A DNA stretch of 11,079 nucleotides from Spirochaetaceae bacterium (GTDB taxonomy: Bacteria > Spirochaetota > Spirochaetia > Sphaerochaetales > Sphaerochaetaceae), in contig JAENWY010000051.1 in the NCBI GenBank assembly GCA_016649775.1, forward strand, positions 1 to 11,079, written 5' to 3'. Positions 1-5,834 of the stretch are shown piece by piece. The stretch's first letter is position 1; each line of letters opens with the position of its first letter. The notes beneath the pieces were generated by a model, which had not been told where the DNA came from, made no database searches, and saw only the letters and a list, made by a program, of their open reading frames with translations. The position numbers and the translations under genes are program-made.

Positions 1-46
1 CAGAATTTTAGAAATTTTTGCTGCCACATCTTTTACAATTCTTAAA
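1..46. other. Edge sequence left of the first element, unassigned
   Basis: This short stretch is open on both strands. A minus-strand frame reads a plausible peptide (LRIVKDVAAKISKIL), and a plus-strand frame runs on into the 121-bp element and stops at a TAA within it (68-70). Either could be the edge of a gene lying outside the window. There is too little sequence to choose, and no start or ribosome binding site is visible. Confidence 0.2.
38..46. repeat. Left 9-bp target-site duplication of copy A (decayed)
   Basis: ATTCTTAAA lies directly outside the CAATG end of the element. Its partner ATTTTTAAC at 168-176 lies directly outside the other end, and 7 of 9 bases agree. Taken alone in AT-rich DNA this is weak. 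It gains support because copy B has a perfect 9-bp duplication at the equivalent positions. Confidence 0.5.
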
Positions 47-167
47 CAATGCTCACAACTTAAGGAATAACTGTTAAGTCTTTTGTGTAATAACCAATTA
101 TTCATTGCTTTAATGAAGGATATCTATCCTCAGAAACACGCGTAATGAGTTTAAGTTGTGAATATTG
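47..167. mobile_element. 121-bp MITE-like element, copy A (older copy)
   Basis: The element is 121 bp and begins CAATGCTCACAACTTAAG. Its right end, read on the other strand, is CAATATTCACAACTTAAA, so the terminal inverted repeat matches at 15 of 18 positions. It matches the copy at 10330-10450 with 6 substitutions and no gaps. The flanks 38-46 (ATTCTTAAA) and 168-176 (ATTTTTAAC) agree at 7 of 9 positions, as expected of an old 9-bp target duplication. There is no ORF of useful length inside. The interior holds small palindromes: TTCATT/AATGAA at 101-117 and AGGATA/TATCCT around 116-129. Short length, terminal repeats, target duplication and no transposase are the marks of a miniature inverted-repeat element mobilised in trans. 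The parent transposase family cannot be read from this window. Confidence 0.75.
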
Positions 168-247
168 ATTTTTAACTGGAAACGAATTAAAACATTAATT
201 TGATCTGATAGCAAAAGATCGATTTGTATGCTTATTAAAATAATTTA

Positions 248-378
248 GTCCAGATTCAAAATAATGTTGTCCAAGTTCAAAATTTTATTGTCCAAAAGAA
301 AATAATCAAGTCCAATTAAAACAATACTGTCCAAATCAAATAATGTTGTCCAAATCAAATAATGTTGTCCAAATCAAA
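248..378. repeat. Phased array of seven GTCCA repeats
   Basis: GTCCA starts at 248, 269, 290, 310, 329, 348 and 367, giving spacings of 21, 21, 20, 19, 19 and 19 bp, about two helical turns each. The last three units are nearly identical (GTCCAAATCAAATAATGTT), while the first units share little beyond the core. A GGTCCC at 395-400 and an inverted GTGGAC at 407-412 follow. Regular phasing puts every motif on the same DNA face, as expected for a multi-site protein-binding region. Multiple short repeats also occur at the ends of IS21-family elements, where the transposase binds. No transposase gene is present, so this may be a remnant end or an operator array. Confidence 0.6.
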
Positions 379-386
379 AATAATAA

Positions 387-413
387 TGTAAACTGGTCCC
401 TATAATGTGGACA
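387..413. mobile_element. Possible insertion-sequence terminus (remnant)
   Basis: The stretch has TGTAAACTGGTCCC at its left and ATGTGGACA at its right. Read on the minus strand it begins TGTCCACATTATAGGGACC and leads into the GTCCA array. A TG...CA-type end next to sub-terminal repeats is in keeping with an IS21- or IS3-like terminus, recalled from general features of those families. No partner end, target duplication or transposase is visible, so this is a weak call. Confidence 0.25.
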
Positions 414-475
414 CAAGAAAAGTGATTGAGCCTATTTTATTGTAGTTATAAGAATGAAAAGTATCATTTTGAATT

Positions 476-507
476 AAAAAAAACCAAGAATCAATAAAGA
501 TACTTGG
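476..507 (-). terminator. Rho-independent terminator of the antiporter operon
   Basis: Read on the minus strand, CCAAGTATC, a 6-nt loop and GATTCTTGG form a 9-bp stem with one mismatch (plus coordinates 484-507). Eight consecutive T residues follow at once (483-476). It lies 45 bp beyond the antiporter stop codon, exactly where an intrinsic terminator of the 3288-552 operon should be. Confidence 0.85.
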
Positions 508-551
508 CCGATTATATTATTTATAGTTATAAATAACTTTAATACACTATA

Positions 552-1781
552 TTAACCTTTGTGAGTTGGTTGAATTTCTCCAGCTTTAGTTAGACCTATT
601 CTAGTTAATGTAGGTCCTAAGAAACCAAAGAAGATTGAAGTTGCTGTAATCATTGTTATTACAGTTGTTCCAATAAACATACCATGATCACCTAAAGGTT
701 CAAATTCTTTTTTTACAATAAGAGATAAACCAATTGCAACACCGGCTTGGGAGAGAATACCAAAGCCAAGATATTTTATAATCTTATCTTCCATGTGACC
801 TAGAGTTGCACCTATTCTTGCACCACCCATTAATCCAACAGTTCTAAAGATAATATAACAAGCACCAATAGCACCTAGAGTAGGTAAAGCGGAAACTTGT
901 AAATTGGCTCCGGCTAAGGTAAAAAATAATACAAATATAAGAGGCATGAAACTTTCTAATTGATTTTTCATATCACTTATAACTTTGCTACTTAATCTAT
1001 TAACAATTAAGATACCCATAATCATGTTAGTTAAAATTAAACTTAAACCAAACATATTTGAAATACCAATTGTAGCAAATACAAAACCGAACATCAAGAT
1101 TAATTTTTCAGTACTTGTTTTGAATAATCTTATAACAATTAATAATAAGATACCCATTCCAAGCCCAACAAAGATGGCTAATCCTATTTCTCCAAGAGGC
1201 GCTAACAATAATTGTGTTGTACTGATTTTAGCTTGCCCAAGATCACTCTTTAACATATTCTGTGCAATTGCTGATGCAAAACCAAATATTATAATACCAA
1301 GACCATCATCAAATCCAACAACTGCATATAAGGCATTTGTTAAAGTACCTTTTGCTTTAAATTCTTGAATAATTGCTACAGTACCTGCTGGAGCTGAAGC
1401 TGGAGCTACAGCTCCTAATACAAGCGATAATGGGAGATCTTTTGTTAATAGATAAACCGCTATAGTAACTAAAATAAAAGCTGCAAAAGATTCAAAGAAG
1501 ATAATTGTTACAATTCCAGAACCTAATTTTTGTAATGTTTTCATATTTAATTCTAAACCAATACTAAGGGCAACAAAACCTAAAGCAATATCAGTTAAAA
1601 ATGTTAATTGATTTTGAATATCAACATTTATTAAATTTACCAGTGACGGACCAAGTATAACACCGATGATCATATAACCAATAATTGAGGGTAATTTTAT
1701 TAATTTTATTATTTTACCACCAAAAAAGGCAACGATAATTACTATTCCTAATAATAATAGAATAGACATTGTAGAATTCAT
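552..1781 (-). CDS. CPA2/Kef-type cation:proton antiporter
   Basis: The protein has 409 residues and is very hydrophobic, with about 12-13 membrane segments, so it is an inner-membrane exchanger of the CPA2 (KefB/NapA-like) family. The diagnostic segment is seen: a conserved SAPAGT stretch at about 129-134 and GFDDGLG at 156-162, with Asp158-Asp159 in the place of the ion-binding acidic pair of electrogenic antiporters. The length equals the membrane domain alone. No C-terminal TrkA-N/RCK domain is present, so nucleotide or redox control, if any, must come from separate proteins. The ATG at 1781 has AGAGGA 7 nt upstream, overlapping the stop region of the preceding gene (12-bp gap). It is the last gene of a three-gene operon whose first two products are EIIA-domain regulators. 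That suggests its activity or expression follows PTS phosphorylation state. Na+ or K+ as substrate cannot be decided from the sequence. Confidence 0.88.
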   Translation of the reverse strand: MNSTMSILLLLGIVIIVAFFGGKIIKLIKLPSIIGYMIIGVILGPSLVNLINVDIQNQLTFLTDIALGFVALSIGLELNMKTLQKLGSGIVTIIFFESFAAFILVTIAVYLLTKDLPLSLVLGAVAPASAPAGTVAIIQEFKAKGTLTNALYAVVGFDDGLGIIIFGFASAIAQNMLKSDLGQAKISTTQLLLAPLGEIGLAIFVGLGMGILLLIVIRLFKTSTEKLILMFGFVFATIGISNMFGLSLILTNMIMGILIVNRLSSKVISDMKNQLESFMPLIFVLFFTLAGANLQVSALPTLGAIGACYIIFRTVGLMGGARIGATLGHMEDKIIKYLGFGILSQAGVAIGLSLIVKKEFEPLGDHGMFIGTTVITMITATSIFFGFLGPTLTRIGLTKAGEIQPTHKG

Positions 1782-1793
1782 ATTATATTCCTC

Positions 1794-2606
1794 TTAGAAA
1801 TCAATTGATCCAATTGCGTAGTTAATATCTGTGACTGTTAAAAAGACACCAGATTCCTCTTCAATATTCGGTACTATTTCTTTTACTTTTCGAATTGCAC
1901 TATTAACTGCAACTTTATCAATTACAATGGTAATAACTCTGCAAAAAGAATCTTCTAAGCCACCCCAAAAAGATGCAAATAGTGGTAATCTATGTAAATA
2001 ACGAGAGGCACTTTCTGTTTCATATACAACAAGTGAGCCAACAACTTCTCCACTAAATATTTGTAGAAGATCATCAAAATATTCTTCTTTTTGAATTATT
2101 AAAGTTAATTTTGATTTTTCTTTAGTATCTTTATTGTTTTCATTAAGAACTATTTTTGATTCAAATACATCCATCATCATTTCAGGGCTATCTGATTTCA
2201 TTAATAAATTAACTGTAGCTTGAACTGAAACAGCCTTAGCTATTGTAGATAAAATTTGTATATGCTTATTTCTCTTTGAATCAGGTCCAATAATAAATAT
2301 AAATAATTGAGATTTTTGATTATCAATTGCATCGAAATCAATTGGAGTAGATGTTTTAATTATACCAACAACAAAATCTTCCATATCTGTAAAACCACAG
2401 TGAGAAAAAGCAATTCCTTTTGATAATCCTGTAGAAGAGATTTTTTCTCTTAATTGTAACTTTTCATTAATCTTCTCTTCAGATTGATTACTAAGTAAAG
2501 GTGATTTAGAAGCAATATGTGCAATTTCTGCTATTACTTCTTTCTTGTTTTTGGATACTGAGTTAATTACGATGCAATTACTATTTAAGCTTTGCCATGT
2601 TCTCAT
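1794..2606 (-). CDS. EIIA(Fru/Ntr)-type PTS protein fused to a PII-like C-terminal domain
   Basis: The protein has 270 residues. Residues 1 to about 145 form a PTS EIIA type-2 domain. The phosphorylatable histidine is His69, in the motif GIAFSHC (family form GIAIPH). After a charged linker at about 148-163, the C-terminal 105 residues read as a ferredoxin-like beta-alpha-beta-beta-alpha-beta unit. It ends in GVFLTVTDINYAIGSI, which resembles the last strand of PII signalling proteins. The PII-like assignment is by pattern and is unproven. No EIIB or EIIC is nearby, so the role is likely regulatory rather than sugar transport. Two starts exist. The ATG at 2612 touches the GGAGG at 2613-2617, while the ATG at 2606 sits 6 nt from it, so I chose 2606. 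It overlaps the end of the upstream gene by 26 bp, and translation is probably coupled. It likely acts in the cytoplasm on the antiporter or its expression. Confidence 0.8.
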   Translation of the reverse strand: MRTWQSLNSNCIVINSVSKNKKEVIAEIAHIASKSPLLSNQSEEKINEKLQLREKISSTGLSKGIAFSHCGFTDMEDFVVGIIKTSTPIDFDAIDNQKSQLFIFIIGPDSKRNKHIQILSTIAKAVSVQATVNLLMKSDSPEMMMDVFESKIVLNENNKDTKEKSKLTLIIQKEEYFDDLLQIFSGEVVGSLVVYETESASRYLHRLPLFASFWGGLEDSFCRVITIVIDKVAVNSAIRKVKEIVPNIEEESGVFLTVTDINYAIGSIDF

Positions 2607-3288
2607 ATTCATCCTCCATAAAAATTTTAGTTATTTCGTTATTATCTTTAGCTTCTATTAAAGAAGAAACTGTTTGATCTTTATTACTGAATGTTGCTAA
2701 TTTTGAGAGTAATCTCAAATGGGCAATATCATTATTTGCTAGTATTAAGAAAAAGATGTGCGTTAGATTGCCATTCTTTTCATTATACTTTGTACCTTCT
2801 TTACATACTCCCAATATAATTGGAGGTAGGCCTGCAGGAATGTCAACACTATTTCTTAAATGTGGAAATGCAACTTTATCACTAATTGAAGTTGACATCA
2901 TTTGCTCTCTTTTCAATAGATTTGATTCTAAATTAGTCGTATCGTCTAATATATGCATCTCTCTCAAAGGCTTTGTTAACTGATGAATGATATCTTTAAC
3001 TGAACCTCTCTTAATATCTGATATAATCATTGAACTATGTATTAATCTTGACAATGGAATAATCTCAGATTCAGTAGATCCTAATAATGATATAAGAGTT
3101 CCCTCTTCATCCATTTGCATTTTGCTATTTAACCAAGAATCAATAGAACTTTTTTTAAATCTCCATTGTCCTGAAAGTTTAATACAAGGTATTTCTTTTC
3201 TTTTAATCATTCTTGTTACTGTTTTGGTTGCTATTTTCAAATAATCTGCTACTTCAGGCAGAGTCATTATTTCATCATATAATTCCAT
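2581..3288 (-). CDS. HTH (excisionase/MerR-like) - PTS EIIA fusion regulator
   Basis: The protein has 235 residues. Residues 6-56 are a helix-turn-helix of the excisionase/MerR type (HTH_17 pattern: TLPEVADYLKIATKTVTRMI, then WRFKKSSIDSWL). About 85-235 is a PTS EIIA type-2 domain. His143, in VAFPHLRN, is the expected phosphorylation site, and the AHLRLLSKLA helix at 189-198 is typical of the fold. The combination suggests a DNA-binding protein controlled by phosphorylation from HPr or an EI-NPr-type chain. The ATG at 3288 is the first after an in-frame TAA. The AGAGG upstream is 15 nt away, so the ribosome binding site is poor and the ATG at 3267 remains an alternative. It leads the operon with the EIIA-PII gene and the antiporter. 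Autoregulation is a natural guess but is not shown. There is no EIIB or EIIC, so this is not a complete sugar PTS. Confidence 0.82.
   Translation of the reverse strand: MELYDEIMTLPEVADYLKIATKTVTRMIKRKEIPCIKLSGQWRFKKSSIDSWLNSKMQMDEEGTLISLLGSTESEIIPLSRLIHSSMIISDIKRGSVKDIIHQLTKPLREMHILDDTTNLESNLLKREQMMSTSISDKVAFPHLRNSVDIPAGLPPIILGVCKEGTKYNEKNGNLTHIFFLILANNDIAHLRLLSKLATFSNKDQTVSSLIEAKDNNEITKIFMEDEYENMAKLK
2613..2617 (-). promoter_or_regulatory. Ribosome binding site that decides the EIIA-PII start
   Basis: GGAGG on the minus strand directly abuts the ATG at 2612 but lies 6 nt from the in-frame ATG at 2606. Normal spacing favours the second ATG, which shortens the protein by two residues. Confidence 0.7.
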
Positions 3289-3324
3289 ATTGTCTTAAAT
3301 TGTCCTCTTTTGTCTTATAATATT

Positions 3325-3353
3325 ACTATAAGTCCATTTATAATTTATTGCAA
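3325..3353 (-). promoter_or_regulatory. Candidate sigma-70 promoter of the HTH-EIIA / antiporter operon
   Basis: On the minus strand a -35-like TTGCAA (3353-3348) and a -10-like TATAGT (3330-3325) are separated by exactly 17 bp. Transcription would start near 3318, giving a leader of about 30 nt before the ATG at 3288. The match and placement are good, but chance matches are common in DNA this AT-rich. Confidence 0.5.
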
Positions 3354-3439
3354 GAGTATGTTCAAAAATTTTAATCAAACAATATTTCTACTATTTATAA
3401 AAATTTTATTTCCATATTAATTCAATCAAATTTAATTAG

Positions 3440-3469
3440 TAAATAAAGTAATAAATAAAGTAATAAATA
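3440..3469. repeat. Short tandem repeat in the divergent intergenic region
   Basis: The 12-bp unit TAAATAAAGTAA occurs twice in a row and then partly a third time. It lies midway between the divergent EIIA operon and the diguanylate cyclase gene. It is low-complexity and may be no more than slippage, though an upstream A-rich promoter element is possible. Confidence 0.4.
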
Positions 3470-3545
3470 TCGCATTTTATATTGTATATTCGTATAAAAA
3501 TACATATTCTTAAAAAGTAAAAAGACTCTCTAGTGTTGTTTTAAG

Positions 3546-3574
3546 TTGTTGATAAGCTAAAAATATGATAAGAT
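3546..3574 (+). promoter_or_regulatory. Candidate promoter of the diguanylate cyclase gene
   Basis: TTGTTG (3546-3551) and TAAGAT (3569-3574) are 17 bp apart and lie 32 bp upstream of the GTG start. Both are moderate matches to the sigma-70 consensus. The rest of the 3289-3605 intergenic region is A/T-rich, with no riboswitch-like structure that I can recognise. Confidence 0.35.
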
Positions 3575-3605
3575 AATTGAAACTGAATCTGATAGGAACT
3601 TTTAA

Positions 3606-4949
3606 GTGAATATTTATGATAATGATGTTTTAGATATAGCTATAAAAGAATTTAACTATATCCTTGATATTAATTTAGACAAAAGAATTATTGAGCGATT
3701 ATTCTCAAATATTCCTCAAATAATGGAGAACCTTACTTTCGAAACTTTTATATTAACCTTTGGATCTAATGTTCCTTTAGTTGATAAAGCAAAAGCTCAT
3801 ACTTTCATCAATCATATTACATCTGCTTTAACTACCAAAGATTTAAGGCCATTTGTAGTTGAAATAAGATTTATTAATTTTTTAAGTATTAATAAATTCC
3901 AATGGACCTCTATTAAAGTAAATTTTATAGAAAAAAATGGTGATATACATGCAATAATTGTTTCTCGTGATATTACCGATGAAAAAGAAAATGAAATTCA
4001 AGTTGTTAAAGCATCTCAAAGAGATGCTTTAACAGACCTATATAATAGAAAGGCCTTTAATACCCTAGCTTCTAATTTATTAAGTCATTCAGATAATACA
4101 ATTTCCAAATTAGCTTTTTTCTTTGTTGATATTGATAATTTTAAAAATGTTAATGACATTTTTGGCCATCAAGTTGGAGATAGAGTTCTTATTGAAGTAG
4201 CAAACATATTAACTAAAACTTTAAACAGTGAATCTATAGTTTGTAGATATGGTGGAGATGAGTTTATAGCTCTTGTTCCTAATTTAGTAAATGAGGAATC
4301 TATAAATGAATTAGGGACGTCAATTTGTAGCTCTATTCAAACAATTAATATTCCAATATCTGATCAACCTTATTTTGAAATCTCTTGTAGTATTGGTATA
4401 TCTATAGCACCAGACCACTCCAATAATCTTGAAGAATTAACAAGTTATTCTGACTTAGCACTTTATAAAGCAAAAGCTCAGGGTAAAAATCAATTTAATA
4501 TTTATGATAAAAATTACATTTCAAATAGAACATACAGTAAAATCAAAGAAGAAGATAAAATAGTTAATCACTATGATTTACTTGATAAGGTGTTATTAAA
4601 TTCGGATTCTGGAATATTAGTTACTGATTCACTTGATTACAAAGTTCTTTTTGTAAACAAAAGCTTTTGCCACATATTCAAAATTCCAGAAAAAGATATT
4701 TATTGTGAGAAAAAACCATGCTATTCATTAATTTATGGTTTATCAGAACCTTGTATAAAATGCAATTTATTAGAACCCGAAGTAAATGATATTTATTATA
4801 GTTTCACAAGAAATGGAAGAAAATATACTCGTCAAACTAAAAAAGTAGAATGGATGGGTCACTTCATATTTATAAGTTATTATAATTTAGTGATATCAGA
4901 TAATGAACTTGCTCATATTGCAAATGACAGCTATATTTCTGGAAAATAA
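3606..4949 (+). CDS. Diguanylate cyclase with internal GGDEF and C-terminal Cys-containing PAS-like domain
   Basis: The protein has 447 residues. Residues about 15-130 look like a PAS-type sensor ending in the ITDEKE linker. A full GGDEF domain follows at about 137-300: DALTDLYNRKAF, metal-binding VDIDNFK (Asp175, Asp177), and RYGGDEF with GGDEF at 216-220. The product should be cyclic di-GMP, made in the cytoplasm. The usual inhibitory site RxxD, five residues before GGDEF, is replaced by NSES (207-210), so product inhibition through this site is unlikely. Residues about 325-440 form a second PAS-like domain with CYSLIYGLSEPCIKC (Cys372, Cys383, Cys386), a pattern suited to metal or redox sensing. 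A sensor after the GGDEF domain is uncommon. The GTG start has AGGA 8 nt upstream. No membrane segment is seen. The gene stands alone, divergent from the antiporter operon. Confidence 0.85.
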   Translation: MNIYDNDVLDIAIKEFNYILDINLDKRIIERLFSNIPQIMENLTFETFILTFGSNVPLVDKAKAHTFINHITSALTTKDLRPFVVEIRFINFLSINKFQWTSIKVNFIEKNGDIHAIIVSRDITDEKENEIQVVKASQRDALTDLYNRKAFNTLASNLLSHSDNTISKLAFFFVDIDNFKNVNDIFGHQVGDRVLIEVANILTKTLNSESIVCRYGGDEFIALVPNLVNEESINELGTSICSSIQTINIPISDQPYFEISCSIGISIAPDHSNNLEELTSYSDLALYKAKAQGKNQFNIYDKNYISNRTYSKIKEEDKIVNHYDLLDKVLLNSDSGILVTDSLDYKVLFVNKSFCHIFKIPEKDIYCEKKPCYSLIYGLSEPCIKCNLLEPEVNDIYYSFTRNGRKYTRQTKKVEWMGHFIFISYYNLVISDNELAHIANDSYISGK

Positions 4950-4980
4950 TACCCTATTTTTAATAGGTTATTTTAATTAT
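4950..4980 (+). terminator. Weak hairpin terminator after the diguanylate cyclase
   Basis: CCTAT, a 5-nt TTTTA loop and ATAGG form a 5-bp stem just past the stop codon. TTATTTTAATTAT follows. The stem is short and the T tract is interrupted, so termination may be partial and read-through into the ZIP gene is possible. Confidence 0.4.
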
Positions 4981-5035
4981 CATATAGAATACAAATTACA
5001 TTTGTTTTAAAATTGTTAAAAGGATTGGGGGCTAA

Positions 5036-5818
5036 GTGTTAAAAGATGTTGGAGGGGGCTTATTAATTCCTTTTATAGGAACTACTTTGGGTTCATTTAT
5101 GGTCTATTTGGTTAGAGGCAAAATTAATGCCAAGATAGAAAAGATTTTACTTGGATTTGCCTCTGGTGTTATGATGGCTGCTTCAGTTTGGTCACTTATA
5201 ATTCCAGCAATTGAAATGGCAGAACAAACAAATAGAAGTGGATGGATAGTTTGTTCTATAGGATTTTTGCTAGGTATATTATTTTTATTATCATTAGATC
5301 ATTTGATTCCACACTTACATGAGGGATCTATTTCACCAGAAGGACCACCAAGTCATTTAAAAAACACAACTATGTTAATGCTTGCTGTAACAATGCATAA
5401 TATTCCTGAAGGAATGGCAGTTGGTATTGTCTTTGCAGGTGTATTAAACAATAGCAGTTTAATTACAATGTCAGGAGCTTTTGTATTAGCAATGGGAATT
5501 GCAATTCAAAACTTCCCTGAAGGTGCAATTATTTCAATGCCTCTACACATAGCTGGAGAGTCAAAGAATAAATCTTTTCTTATGGGTACACTTTCAGGAG
5601 CTGTAGAACCAGTGGCTGCAGTAATCACAATATTAATATCTTCATTAATACTTTCTATACTACCTTATCTACTTGCATTTGCTGCAGGAGCTATGATTTA
5701 TGTTGTTGTAGAAGATTTAGTTCCTCAAGCACAAATAGGAGCTCATACAGACACTGCAACAGTGGCTTTAGCTATTGGTTTTGTAGTAATGATGTCGATG
5801 GATGTAGCTTTAGGTTAA
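5036..5818 (+). CDS. ZIP-family divalent metal transporter
   Basis: The protein has 260 residues with about eight membrane segments, the normal size of bacterial GufA/ZupT-like ZIP importers. The binuclear metal site motifs are complete: HNIPEG at 121-126 in helix 4 and QNFPEG at 158-163 in helix 5. Further conserved acidic residues are Glu191 (GAVEPVAA) and Glu226 (VVEDLVPQA). The loop DHLIPHLHEG at about 88-97 is histidine-rich, as in other ZIPs, and may hand metal to the pore. Zinc, iron or manganese are possible substrates, and the sequence does not decide. The GTG start at 5036 is preceded by AGGA (11 nt) and a G run (4 nt). The gene lies 86 bp after the cyclase behind a weak terminator. 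Its stop codon overlaps that of the convergent LUD gene. Confidence 0.88.
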   Translation: MLKDVGGGLLIPFIGTTLGSFMVYLVRGKINAKIEKILLGFASGVMMAASVWSLIIPAIEMAEQTNRSGWIVCSIGFLLGILFLLSLDHLIPHLHEGSISPEGPPSHLKNTTMLMLAVTMHNIPEGMAVGIVFAGVLNNSSLITMSGAFVLAMGIAIQNFPEGAIISMPLHIAGESKNKSFLMGTLSGAVEPVAAVITILISSLILSILPYLLAFAAGAMIYVVVEDLVPQAQIGAHTDTATVALAIGFVVMMSMDVALG

Positions 5819-5834
5819 AAACCTAAAGCTTCAT
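5802..5834. terminator. Shared palindrome at the overlapping 3' ends of the ZIP and LUD genes
   Basis: AGCTTTAGGTT (5806-5816), AAA, AACCTAAAGCT (5820-5830) is a perfect 11-bp stem with a 3-nt loop. It extends by three further pairs beyond one mismatch. Both stop codons (5816-5818 plus, 5815-5817 minus) lie at its apex, and the arms encode the C-terminal residues of both proteins. Neither side has a long T tract, so it may act as a bidirectional hairpin terminator or as a 3'-end stabiliser. Confidence 0.65.

Noticed and set aside
47..167. Integron attC site or cassette boundary
   Set aside because: Length and imperfect dyad recall large attC sites, but the ends lack the GTTRRRY/RYYYAAC core. 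Flanking 9-bp duplications point to transposition, and no integrase or cassette-sized spacing exists.
248..378. CRISPR array
   Set aside because: Units are only 19-21 bp, the shared core is 5-7 bp, and there are no unique spacers of proper length and no cas genes.
985..1368. 127-codon plus-strand ORF
   Set aside because: It lies wholly opposite the antiporter gene, whose frame carries all the family motifs. It has no own motif or ribosome binding site.
3289..3605. Cyclic di-GMP riboswitch before the cyclase gene
   Set aside because: No conserved GEMM-type core is seen and the sequence is low-complexity A/T.
4950..5035. Metal-responsive riboswitch before the ZIP gene
   Set aside because: Only 86 bp are available and part is the hairpin terminator. 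No known manganese or cobalt riboswitch core is recognised.
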